DNA of 64,000 nt from Haloplasmatales bacterium 4B (GTDB taxonomy: Bacteria > Bacillota_I > Bacilli_A > Haloplasmatales > Haloplasmataceae). The translations under genes were made by a program, and so were the position numbers. The notes beneath the pieces are model-generated. The model saw nothing but the letters and a program-made list of their open reading frames with translations. It was not told the origin of the DNA and did no database searches. This document shows, in pieces, positions 46,952-55,442 of this stretch. The stretch covers positions 1 through 64,000 of the forward strand of contig NSKI01000011.1 of assembly GCA_003586005.1 (NCBI GenBank). Reading direction: 5' to 3'. Numbering within the stretch: the first letter of the stretch is position 1; each line of letters begins with the position of its first letter.

Positions 46952-48295
46952 TTATTCTAAAACTTGTGTAATATAAATCAATCTTGAACCATCGACTTGC
47001 TTTGTAACAGTTGATAAAATAGTAATACTTGCAGAAGGTCCTTCTAAACCGATACCAGCGCTAAATGATGATACTAAATCAATTTGATCATAAATATGTT
47101 TATAATCTGATGAAAAAATAATTTGTGAAAAATCATCTCTAAATGGAACATAATTACCATTATCTAAATTTATATTTATAAAATATACTTCTAATGAAAT
47201 TTTTATGCTTGTAATAGAAACTGTGTTGAAATATTGTCCATCATAATAGTCATAATTATTTTTTAGATTAAAACCAAATATGACCCCATTTTCATCAATT
47301 CCAAAATGGTTTCCCCCTAATTCACTGAAATTATAATTAATAAAGTCAGTACCAGTCTCTGTACTTATTATTCTTGTACTCCAACATGTTTCACAACCAG
47401 GTAAATAATTATACCACTCTTCTTTAACTTCTTCGTACTCCCATTCTTGTTTACCTTGTATTGCTTCATTTCCTAAAAGTTGTATATCAAAATCTGGTGA
47501 AAGATCAGATTTATCCCATCCAACCGACATAACATCATCGAGTCTATAATTTGGCATAATATCCCAAGTTAACTCACTTTTAATTTTACCTTGATAGCCA
47601 CTAGGATCTAAATAAACGGTTGTTTTTACTTTACTGTAGGATGTTGTATTTATCCCCCAACTAGCACTACCTTCACAATAACTATAAAATTCAGATTTAC
47701 AATCAATAGTTAAATTATTATTTGTGTTCTCTTCAATTTGTGTCGTAGGATGCCATTTTGCATATAATGTTATGCTATATGATGGCATTGTTGTAAAAGC
47801 ATATGGTTGTGTTAAAGAACTATCACTATACCATCCTCCGAAAACGTAATTTGTTTTAGTTGGGTCGGTTGGCTTTGTTATTGTTGTCCCAGCTGTTTTA
47901 GTTATTGATGATACAGGAGTACCACCATTACTATTAAAACTGATTGTATAATAGGTTGTACCTCCTCCTCCTTCATCAGTACAAGGAACTGATCCATCTC
48001 CACAACTAACCATCATCATACTAATATCATCTTCTAATGGATTTGTTTTTTCTTTCTCTGCCTTATTTCTTTTTGATTTTTCTTTTTTAACCTTAGCTTC
48101 ATAATCCTTTTTATTTAGTTTTCTTTGTTCTTTAAGTGTACCATTTTCATAAATCATTTCATAATACGAAACAGATTCGAAGACAATAATTTCATCGTTA
48201 TTATTATCTTTAATTTCTTCTGCTTGCACATTGAAATTAATTGAAATAAAACATAAACATAAAGTAAAAAATAATAAAATGCTTTTTTTCTTCAT
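46952..48295 (-). CDS. secreted protein with InlB/Flg_new B-repeat
   Basis: A 447-residue secreted protein. The N-terminal signal peptide (to about QAEE, residue 27) has no lipobox Cys in position. A Lys/Glu-rich segment runs to ~95. At ~113-185 a single Listeria-Bacteroides (InlB B-type) repeat is clear, with YTISFNSNGGTPVSSI, FGGWYSDSS and ITLYAKW. The remaining ~260 residues are beta-rich with Trp and Cys pairs (CETC) and not recognised. There is no LPXTG anchor or C-terminal helix. It is likely a released or cell-associated surface protein. The ATG follows AAGGGGA. Confidence 0.8.
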   Translation of the reverse strand: MKKKSILLFFTLCLCFISINFNVQAEEIKDNNNDEIIVFESVSYYEMIYENGTLKEQRKLNKKDYEAKVKKEKSKRNKAEKEKTNPLEDDISMMMVSCGDGSVPCTDEGGGGTTYYTISFNSNGGTPVSSITKTAGTTITKPTDPTKTNYVFGGWYSDSSLTQPYAFTTMPSYSITLYAKWHPTTQIEENTNNNLTIDCKSEFYSYCEGSASWGINTTSYSKVKTTVYLDPSGYQGKIKSELTWDIMPNYRLDDVMSVGWDKSDLSPDFDIQLLGNEAIQGKQEWEYEEVKEEWYNYLPGCETCWSTRIISTETGTDFINYNFSELGGNHFGIDENGVIFGFNLKNNYDYYDGQYFNTVSITSIKISLEVYFININLDNGNYVPFRDDFSQIIFSSDYKHIYDQIDLVSSFSAGIGLEGPSASITILSTVTKQVDGSRLIYITQVLE

Positions 48296-48673
48296 TATAG
48301 AATCCCCTTTCCTTATTTTCTAAATCCTATCATTTTTTTTTAAAAAAAATCGCGAATTTTGTCGAAATATTTATTTATTTGTAATAAATTATAAAAGAGA
48401 AGCTATAAATACTTATCTTCTCTCATACTGACATATCCTTAAGTTTTTATCACAATGTGAACTAATATTTTAATACCAATAGTTCCCCTAATTCCAAAAG
48501 CATTTATGTAAGACAATATATTGTGCATGAGGATAATTATATCCTAAACCTTTACTTACAGTTATCTCTTTATATTTTTTATTAGAATATAGAAAACAGG
48601 ATTATTTACAATTAGTTTTAAAATAGAAACAATAAATAAAACACCTTAATTTAGTAATTTATTTAAACAACTG
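48296..48673. other. intergenic region between divergent genes
   Basis: Contains an AGAGAAG/CTTCTCT inverted repeat near 48399-48425 and a short minus-strand frame near 48475-48550 that lacks a start. No gene can be supported. The B12 operon promoter begins at its right end. Confidence 0.4.
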
Positions 48674-48702
48674 TTGACAATATTTGCATATAATTATACT
48701 AT
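48674..48702 (+). promoter_or_regulatory. promoter of the cobalamin operon
   Basis: -35 TTGACA (48674-48679), 17-base spacer, -10 TACTAT (48697-48702), ending just before the riboswitch. Confidence 0.65.
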
Positions 48703-48719
48703 TAAGGTACAACATTATA

Positions 48720-48915
48720 ACATTTTTAGGTGTCTCTTTGAGACTTAATAGGGAATTGGGTGAAAGACCCAGACTGTCCCAGCAACCGTAATATGGACGA
48801 AAGACAATAACCACTGCATAAGCGGGAAGGTGTCGAGTAGGGTGAAGTAGAGTCGGTAGACCTACCTTTAAAATGTCGTTGTCAAATCTCCTGGGAATGA
48901 GAGTTTTAGGCGTTA
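48720..48915 (+). promoter_or_regulatory. cobalamin (B12) riboswitch
   Basis: Class hallmarks occur in order: AGGTGTC, AATAGGGAATTGGGTGAAAGACCC, GACTGTCCCAGCAACCGTAA, CCACTGC, GCGGGAAGGTG, then AGTCGGTAGACCTACCT closing the core at about 48868. A terminator follows at 48935. High B12 is expected to stop transcription of the three downstream genes. Confidence 0.92.
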
Positions 48916-48934
48916 TATTTATACGTTTATTTTT

Positions 48935-48963
48935 ATCATGCCAAGGAGAGGTATGATTTTTTT
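48935..48963 (+). terminator. riboswitch expression-platform terminator
   Basis: Arms ATCATGCC (48935-48942) and GGTATGAT (48950-48957) followed by a T-run, 37 bases before the first start codon. Confidence 0.75.
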
Positions 48964-48993
48964 ATTTATTTTAAAAAAGGAGAGGATTATAAA

Positions 48994-50220
48994 ATGAAAA
49001 AATTCATGTCTCTTATCACGGTTTTATTTTTAACTTTGGTATTAGCAGGTTGTTCTGATACAGAACAAACTAATGTAACAACTGAAGAACAAGCTGAACA
49101 ATCCATTGTCATTGAGTTAATCGATGCTTATGGTGTTACTACAAACACCACCATTACCCTAGATAAGGATGAAGATAAAACATTACTTACATTAATTGAG
49201 GAAAACATTGGATTAACTTATACTGAATCCGAATATGGTAAATATATTACCTCAATTGGGGGTGTAACACCCAAAGCTGGTTCTTATTTATCCTTATCAA
49301 AAAATGGGGAAGTATTGGAAGTCGGAATCGATGAAATCACATATAAATCAGAAGATATCATTACTTTCGAAATAATATGGTGGGATAGTGTATTACAAGA
49401 AGTGGATTTGGCTATTACTAAATTCGTTGAAAACTATGCTTCTACCTATGTCAATGAGACAATAATAGATTATAATGTTGCTGCAGCGCTTTATCATTTA
49501 GGTATCATAGATCAATTTTTAACCTTGGATGAAGTGAATACATTATATAAGGACTTGACTACTGATAATAGTAGTGAATTGTTTAGAGCGATTGTTGCTG
49601 TTAAGGCAGCAGGTGGAAACCCTACCGATGTATTGGGTAACAATTTAATCAGTCAATTAGTCGATGTAGCTGAAACAAATCAGTTTAGTGCCCCCTATAG
49701 TTTAATGGCCTTAAATACTGATAATTATACACAAGATACATTCACTTACGAACAAATTGTAGTTACGCTGCTAAGCACAACTAATCCCCCTTTGAATGCG
49801 GGATTAGATCTTGGAGGGATATCACTTGTTGCACTTGCACCTTATCTTGATCAAGTGGAAGTAAAAGCGGCAATTGACGCCTTTGTTTCAGATGTATCAG
49901 AAAAACAGTTCGCTAATGGTGGCATTGCTGACACAACAATGTGGTCAAGCGGTGAGAATGCTTCAAGTATGTCCCAAGTTGTGATGGGGTTGATAGCTGT
50001 GGGTGAAAATCCGCAAGGAGAATCATTTACAAAGGCTGATGGAGATTTAATTACATGTTTATTAAAATATCATCAGGGAGATGGGTCTTTTAAATGGAAA
50101 TTAGACAGTGAATCTGCAGATTTAGATTTTTCAACTCCTCAAGCGTTTGCGGCTCTTGTTATGTTGCAACAGTATGCAGAGAACAAAGTAGCTATCCAAT
50201 TATTTGATTTTAGCGAATAA
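48994..50220 (+). CDS. transcobalamin-like B12-binding lipoprotein
   Basis: A 408-residue lipoprotein with lipobox VLAGC (Cys 20). Residues ~38-130 resemble a DUF4430 domain (TLLTLIEENIGLTYTESEYGKYITSIGG, LSLSKNGE). From ~140 to 400 a helical repeat region (AALYHLGII, FRAIVAVKAAGGNPTDV, SMSQVVMGLIAVGENP, HQGDGSFKW, TPQAFAALVML) resembles the alpha6/alpha6 barrel of prenyltransferase-like and transcobalamin/intrinsic-factor proteins. Animal B12 carriers join the same two domains in the opposite order. Being first under a B12 riboswitch, it probably captures cobalamin outside the membrane and passes it to the S component encoded two genes on. The ATG follows AAAGGAGAGG. Confidence 0.85.
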   Translation: MKKFMSLITVLFLTLVLAGCSDTEQTNVTTEEQAEQSIVIELIDAYGVTTNTTITLDKDEDKTLLTLIEENIGLTYTESEYGKYITSIGGVTPKAGSYLSLSKNGEVLEVGIDEITYKSEDIITFEIIWWDSVLQEVDLAITKFVENYASTYVNETIIDYNVAAALYHLGIIDQFLTLDEVNTLYKDLTTDNSSELFRAIVAVKAAGGNPTDVLGNNLISQLVDVAETNQFSAPYSLMALNTDNYTQDTFTYEQIVVTLLSTTNPPLNAGLDLGGISLVALAPYLDQVEVKAAIDAFVSDVSEKQFANGGIADTTMWSSGENASSMSQVVMGLIAVGENPQGESFTKADGDLITCLLKYHQGDGSFKWKLDSESADLDFSTPQAFAALVMLQQYAENKVAIQLFDFSE

Positions 50221-50240
50221 ATTTAGTTAGGTGGGATGAC

Positions 50241-50687
50241 ATGAAAAAAACTTTGATTAAAATAACCTTGACTGTCTTTGTGGTGGCAATCTTAGTATTA
50301 GTCATTCAATACTTTTCACAAACTGGAAAAGCTGAATCTGATGGAACAATTATTTTTGTCTTGATTGATGAATCGGGTGAGGAAATAATCCGCCAATCGG
50401 TTGACTATACCCGCTTAAAAGAAGACGGGGACCCCAACACATTATTCGATATTTTGAACTCAGAATTTAATGTAGTTTGTGCGGGTGCTATGTATCAAAA
50501 AGATGAAACCTGTAGCCACTCATTTACCAATGGTCATGTCATTTTGTCGGTTGAAACAGTAGAAACAGATTTTTTTAATAGCTATATAGAAATCTATCAT
50601 AATGGTGTCTATTCGAATAAAGGAATTAGTTTGATTGAGTTTAAGGATAAAGACGTAATTGAACTAAGATATAAGCAGGTGGGCTAA
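50241..50687 (+). CDS. membrane-anchored DUF4430 protein
   Basis: A 148-residue protein with an N-terminal signal anchor (helix at ~7-25) and a DUF4430-type domain (NTLFDILNSEFNV, IEIYHNGVYSNKGISLIEFKDKDVIEL). It lacks a lipobox and the alpha barrel of the preceding gene. A Cys pair (VVCAGAM and DETCSHS) may form a disulphide. It likely helps bind or hand over cobalamin. It lies 20 bases after the transcobalamin-like gene, with GGTGGGATGAC before the ATG. Confidence 0.8.
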   Translation: MKKTLIKITLTVFVVAILVLVIQYFSQTGKAESDGTIIFVLIDESGEEIIRQSVDYTRLKEDGDPNTLFDILNSEFNVVCAGAMYQKDETCSHSFTNGHVILSVETVETDFFNSYIEIYHNGVYSNKGISLIEFKDKDVIELRYKQVG

Positions 50688-50690
50688 ATA

Positions 50691-51185
50691 ATGAAAATAA
50701 AAGATATTGCCTTGTTGGCATCCTTTGTCGCCATTGTATTTGTACAAGAACAAGCTTTAATGCTTTTGCCAAATATTCAGTTCACAACACTTTTAATTGT
50801 TCTTTATACAAAACTACTTTCATTCAAGAAAGCTGTTGCTGTTATTATCGTCTATGTCTTTCTCGACAGTTTACTTTGGCTTGGTATGGGCATCGTTTAT
50901 GTTCCTACATTGTTATTAGGATGGTTGTTAATTCCAGTTCTTCTACATACTGTCTTTAAGCGACTAGAAACTTCCTTAGAACTTGCAATCTTCGGTTTGG
51001 TTTTTGGCTTTGTATATGGTTGGATTCAAATACCTGCGGCCGTGTTAATAACAAATGTGCCGTTTATTCCATACTTAGTAGCGGATATTCCATTTGAGGC
51101 TATAATGGCAATTTCTAATTTTCTAACAATATTATGGTTATATGAACCACTTCATAAAAGAATCAAAATGATTCAATCTTCTTAA
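50691..51185 (+). CDS. ECF-type transporter S component, probable cobalamin
   Basis: A 164-residue protein with five to six hydrophobic segments, the length and layout of energy-coupling-factor S components (LLPNIQFTTLLIVLYTKLL, WLLIPVLLHTVF, LVFGFVYGWIQIPAAVLI). S components bind a vitamin and use a shared ATPase module, here encoded elsewhere. Position under a B12 riboswitch and next to two presumed B12-binding proteins makes cobalamin the likely substrate. It starts 3 bases after the preceding stop. Confidence 0.82.
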   Translation: MKIKDIALLASFVAIVFVQEQALMLLPNIQFTTLLIVLYTKLLSFKKAVAVIIVYVFLDSLLWLGMGIVYVPTLLLGWLLIPVLLHTVFKRLETSLELAIFGLVFGFVYGWIQIPAAVLITNVPFIPYLVADIPFEAIMAISNFLTILWLYEPLHKRIKMIQSS

Positions 51186-51240
51186 AGTGGCTATGCTATT
51201 CAAGAGGACAAGTTATTTTAACTGATATTATAATACATAT

Positions 51241-51280
51241 ATAAAAGAATTTAGTTTTATTAAAAACTAAATTCTTTTAT
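51241..51280 (+). terminator. terminator of the cobalamin operon
   Basis: 18-base A/T-rich arms (51241-51258, 51263-51280) with a short loop, followed by T-rich sequence on the plus strand. Confidence 0.7.
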
Positions 51281-51325
51281 ATTTAATTATTATTATTTTA
51301 ATAAATTTACTTTTATACAATAAAA

Positions 51326-51355
51326 AGGTTACCAATTTGTTTAAATTAGTAACCT
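51326..51355 (-). terminator. terminator of the formate dehydrogenase operon
   Basis: Arms AGGTTAC (51326-51332) and GTAACCT (51349-51355), extended by A/T pairs, followed on the minus strand by TTTTT. It lies just after fdhD. Confidence 0.75.
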
Positions 51356-51368
51356 AATTATTGCAATC

Positions 51369-52148
51369 TCAATAAATTATTCTTTTGGCGTCATGATATA
51401 TATTCATTCTTTCTCCTCTTACAAAACCAATTAACGCTACATTAAAATTCTCAGCAATTTTTACTGCTAAATCAGTAGGAGCAGAACGACTAATAATTAT
51501 CGGTATTTTTGCTTTTAGTGTTTTAAGAAGCATTTCCGAAGAAATACGACCACTTGTAAATAAAACTGTTTTAGATAAATCTAAATTATTAAGTATAGCA
51601 TCACCAATTATTTTATCGATTGTGTTATGTCTTCCAACATCTTCACAAAATGTAAGAATTGACTCACTGTTAGTTAACATTGATGAATGGACTCCACCTG
51701 TTTCTAAAAACAAAGTTGATTTATTATTTAAATCTTTACTCAGTTCAATTATCTTTTGATAGTGAATTTTAAAATCACTAACAATTTCCCTTAATTTTAT
51801 AGAGTCAATTGGATGATATAATATAGTGTTATTTCCACATCCGGTAGTTTTTGCTCTTTTTCCTGATAACTTTTTTGTAAGATCAATTTCATTATTTAAA
51901 TTTACTCGAACAACCCCTTTACTTTGATTAACATATATATCAAAAACATCTTCCTTAGTACTTATAAAACCTTCAGAAAATAAATACCCATAAGCCAATT
52001 CTTTTAAGTTTTTTGGTGTACATAAAAGGGTTATAATTTCTTCTTTATTTACAATAATAGTTAAAGGATATTCACAAATTACTGTATCATTTTCTACAGT
52101 AACTTTTTTGTTTTTGATTTTTTTAATTTCAACTACCGTTTTATCCAT
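51369..52148 (-). CDS. fdhD: formate dehydrogenase sulfurtransferase FdhD
   Basis: A 259-residue FdhD: LAYGYLFSEGFI, a Cys motif RAKTTGCGNNT, HSSMLTNSE, CEDVGRHNTIDKIIGDAI, LFTSGRISSEML and IISRSAPTDLAVKIA. FdhD passes sulfur to the metal of the bis-nucleotide cofactor before insertion into formate dehydrogenase. The usual CxxC pair is reduced to one Cys here (CGNN), the second position being Asn. The ATG overlaps the mobA stop. Last gene of the operon. Confidence 0.93.
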   Translation of the reverse strand: MDKTVVEIKKIKNKKVTVENDTVICEYPLTIIVNKEEIITLLCTPKNLKELAYGYLFSEGFISTKEDVFDIYVNQSKGVVRVNLNNEIDLTKKLSGKRAKTTGCGNNTILYHPIDSIKLREIVSDFKIHYQKIIELSKDLNNKSTLFLETGGVHSSMLTNSESILTFCEDVGRHNTIDKIIGDAILNNLDLSKTVLFTSGRISSEMLLKTLKAKIPIIISRSAPTDLAVKIAENFNVALIGFVRGERMNIYHDAKRIIY

Positions 52149-52749
52149 TTATTATCACATCAACTTTTAAATAATTTTCGATATCTTTAATTGTATTTAA
52201 ATTATAAAACATCTTTTTGTCATATGAATTAATTATTTGTCTATCAATTACTTGATAATTTAATTTTTTAATTAAATCTTTTAGGCCATATATACTACTA
52301 TTTTCAACAAAACCTTCAATTTCTTCAAACACAGTTTTATGGTATACCGCATTAAATGGTTCAAGATAACCATTTACTTCTGATAATAATACATCTTTGT
52401 TAAAATGAGTTAATAACTCATCCATAAACGCTATAAATCCTAGATTTATAAATGGCATATCACAAGCAATTACATAACTATATGAGCTAGTTGTATGCTT
52501 TAAGCCTACATGCAACCCAGCTATTGGACCAATTTGATGGTATTCATCACTAACAATTTTTACAGATTCATCATTATAACTTGTCAAATTATTACTGACG
52601 ACAATTATTTCTTTAAAAAGCTCTTTTAAGATATTAATTTGATAATCAAGTAAGCGACCATCTTTATAAGGAATATTGATTTTATCAAATCCCATTCGTG
52701 AACTTTTACCACCAGCTAAGATAATAGCTGTCTTGCATTTTTTCAACAT
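52141..52749 (-). CDS. mobA: molybdenum cofactor guanylyltransferase MobA
   Basis: A 202-residue nucleotidyltransferase starting TAIILAGGKSSRMGFDKI, with IACDMPFIN near residue 93 (metal-binding Asp) and YLEPFNAVY near 127. It transfers GMP from GTP to the metal-pterin to form the bis-MGD cofactor of the formate dehydrogenase encoded directly upstream. The start codon overlaps that gene's stop. Confidence 0.93.
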   Translation of the reverse strand: MLKKCKTAIILAGGKSSRMGFDKINIPYKDGRLLDYQINILKELFKEIIVVSNNLTSYNDESVKIVSDEYHQIGPIAGLHVGLKHTTSSYSYVIACDMPFINLGFIAFMDELLTHFNKDVLLSEVNGYLEPFNAVYHKTVFEEIEGFVENSSIYGLKDLIKKLNYQVIDRQIINSYDKKMFYNLNTIKDIENYLKVDVIING

Positions 52750-55442
52750 TTGTTTACTTTAACTGCACAAACCTTAAATTCTGGAATGTTGCAAATATCA
52801 TCTAGAGCTGGGTTTGTTAACATATTAGCTCCATCAGCAAAGTGAAATGGCATAAATACTACTCCATCATCAATTGTATCGGTAATTTGTACTTTTGCAA
52901 CTGATGAACCACGTCTAGAACTAACTGTTATAAATTCGTTATGTTTTAATTGATATTGTTTTGCGGTATCTGGTGATACTTGAATAAAATTATCTGGAAC
53001 AGTTGCTTTTAATCCCTCAACTCTATCAGTCATTGTTTTAGTATGAAAATGATATAAAGTTCTACCAGTTGTTAGTATTAATGGATATTCTGAATCAGGT
53101 AGTTCTTGTGGTCCTAAATGCTCAATTGGCGTAAATATTGCTTTCCCTAATTTAGTGAATCCATCTTTATATAAATATTTTGTGCCAGGATGGTTGCTAG
53201 TTGGGCATGGCCATTGCATACCATTATCATCAATTCGATCATAATCTAAACCAGCATAAATTGGTGTTAACGAAGCCATTTCCTTAAATATATCTTCAGC
53301 ATTATTATAATTAGCTTCAAGACCAAGACGAGTAAGCAATTCACTTAAAATTTCCCAATCACTACGAGCATTTCCTTTTATTGTTACAGCTTTTCTAATC
53401 CGTTGAACACGACGTTCTGTATTAGTAAATGTCCCATCTTTTTCAGCATAACTTGCGGCGGGTAATACGACATCAGCAAATTCTGCAGTTTGTGTTAAAA
53501 AGATATCTTGGACAACTAAAAAATCTAAATTAGTTAACGCTTTTTTAATATGATTTGTATCAGGATCTGATACTACTGGATTCTCACCCATTATATACAT
53601 GAATTTAATATCTTGAGAAGAAGCTTCATTCATCATTATCGGTAAAGTATGCCCAACTTCTCTAGAAAGACTTACTCCCCATGCTTTTTCATATTTTTTA
53701 GCAACTGCATCATCAAATACTTTTTGATAACCTGGTAAAACATCTGGTAGTGCCCCCATGTCACAAGCACCTTGAACATTATTTTGCCCACGCAATGGAT
53801 TAATACCAGTAGATTCTTTACCAACGTTACCAGTCATAAGCGCTAAATTGGCCATAGATTTTACATGATTAGTACCACTACTATGTTGAGTTATTCCCAT
53901 TGCGTAATAAATTGCGGCTCTATCAGCAGAGGCATAAAGGCGAGCAGCCTTGACAATATCCTCTTTACTAACGCCACATATTTCTGCGGCTTTTTCAGGA
54001 GTATACTCCTTTATAACTTCTAGTAAATCTTCTAAGTTGTTAGTGTTTTTATTAATAAATTCTTTGTCGTATAAACCTTCGTTGTAAATAACATTCATTA
54101 ATCCATTTGCGAGAGCAACATTTGTCCCCGGTTTTATTTGCAAGTGGACATTTGCCATGTTAGCTAGTTCAATTTTACGAGGGTCAGCTACAATTAATTT
54201 CGCACCTTTTTTTACTCTTTGTTTTATCATTACCCCAATTACAGGATGAGTTTCAGTTGTGTTTGAACCAATTACTAGGAAGGTATCTGTGCCACCAATT
54301 TCAGAAATACTATTTGTCATCGCTCCACTTCCAAGAGTCGTTGCTAAACCAGCAACTGTTGAAGCATGACAAAGCCTTGCACAATGGTCAACATTATTTG
54401 TTCCAAATCCCGCTCTAACAAGTTTCTGCATTAAGTAATTTTCTTCATTTGTACATTTTGCTGATGAAAGACCTGAGAATGCATTTGGACCATGTTTTGC
54501 TTTCGTTTCATTAATCTTCTTAACGATTAGATCCATTGCTTCTTCCCATGTAGACTCAACAAATACACCATCTTTTTTAATTAAAGGTTGTTTTAAACGA
54601 TCCGGATGGTTAATAAACTTATAGCCAAACGAGCCTTTAACACAAAGTAATCCATCATTTGTCCCACCTTTAACAGGTTCAACACGCACAACCTTATTAT
54701 CCTTAACAACTAAATTAAATTGGCAACCCACACCACAATAAGGACATGTTGTTTTAATTTTATCAACTTCCCAATTACGATATTTATCTTTAGTTTTTGG
54801 CATTAAAGCTCCAACAGGACAGTTATTAACACAATTTCCACATGATACACATTTATATAAGTCAATAACACCATCTATTGAATCATCATGTTGTTTTATT
54901 TTAATATGGGTATCTATTCCTCTTTCATCAAAACCAATGGCTGATGTCATTTGAAGTTCTGAACAAATTTGTACACATTTACCGCACAAAATACATTTTC
55001 GACTATCAAAAGTATAAAATTCATTAGAATTATCAATGAAATCCCTACTATTAAGCGGTTTAAAGATGCTATCAGGATTTACATTATATTGATAACTATA
55101 ATCTTGTAGTTTACATTCTCCAGATTTCTCACATACTAGACATTCGTTAGGATGATTTGCCCACATAAGTTCCAGAATTCCCTTACGTGTTTCAACTACA
55201 TTTTTGGTATTAGTACGAACAACCATACCATCTCTTACTTTAGTAGAGCAAGCAGTCATTAAATTTCTTGCTCCTTCAACCTCAACCACACACATCCGGC
55301 AAGAACCAGTAGGGTTTAATCTATCATCATGGCAGAAAGTAGGTATGTCAATATTTAATAATCTTGCAGCTTCAAGAATTGTTAAATCATTATCTATCTC
55401 AACACTCATATTATTTATCAGAATTTTTACTTTATTGCTCAA
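52743..55442 (-). CDS. fdhA: formate dehydrogenase alpha subunit (Cys type, FeS-rich)
   Basis: An 899-residue catalytic subunit. N-terminal NuoG-like part: [2Fe-2S] ligands (CHDDRLNPTGSCRMC), a His-Cys cluster motif (HPNECLVCEKSGEC) and two [4Fe-4S] motifs (CILCGKCVQIC, CVSCGNCVNNC). The molybdopterin enzyme follows with CPYCGVGC near 236 and the active site CARLCHAST, where the metal ligand is Cys in place of the Sec of many FdhF enzymes. A C-terminal nucleotide-binding domain ends the chain. It oxidises formate or reduces CO2 with Mo or W bis-MGD. Start is TTG at 55442 (after AGAGGGGG), overlapping the nuoF-like stop as TTGA. Confidence 0.93.
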   Translation of the reverse strand: MSNKVKILINNMSVEIDNDLTILEAARLLNIDIPTFCHDDRLNPTGSCRMCVVEVEGARNLMTACSTKVRDGMVVRTNTKNVVETRKGILELMWANHPNECLVCEKSGECKLQDYSYQYNVNPDSIFKPLNSRDFIDNSNEFYTFDSRKCILCGKCVQICSELQMTSAIGFDERGIDTHIKIKQHDDSIDGVIDLYKCVSCGNCVNNCPVGALMPKTKDKYRNWEVDKIKTTCPYCGVGCQFNLVVKDNKVVRVEPVKGGTNDGLLCVKGSFGYKFINHPDRLKQPLIKKDGVFVESTWEEAMDLIVKKINETKAKHGPNAFSGLSSAKCTNEENYLMQKLVRAGFGTNNVDHCARLCHASTVAGLATTLGSGAMTNSISEIGGTDTFLVIGSNTTETHPVIGVMIKQRVKKGAKLIVADPRKIELANMANVHLQIKPGTNVALANGLMNVIYNEGLYDKEFINKNTNNLEDLLEVIKEYTPEKAAEICGVSKEDIVKAARLYASADRAAIYYAMGITQHSSGTNHVKSMANLALMTGNVGKESTGINPLRGQNNVQGACDMGALPDVLPGYQKVFDDAVAKKYEKAWGVSLSREVGHTLPIMMNEASSQDIKFMYIMGENPVVSDPDTNHIKKALTNLDFLVVQDIFLTQTAEFADVVLPAASYAEKDGTFTNTERRVQRIRKAVTIKGNARSDWEILSELLTRLGLEANYNNAEDIFKEMASLTPIYAGLDYDRIDDNGMQWPCPTSNHPGTKYLYKDGFTKLGKAIFTPIEHLGPQELPDSEYPLILTTGRTLYHFHTKTMTDRVEGLKATVPDNFIQVSPDTAKQYQLKHNEFITVSSRRGSSVAKVQITDTIDDGVVFMPFHFADGANMLTNPALDDICNIPEFKVCAVKVNKC

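Noticed and set aside
48475-48550. Short frame reading GLGYNYPHAQYIVLHKCFWN
   Set aside because: It has no start codon and no recognised family; too short to call a remnant.
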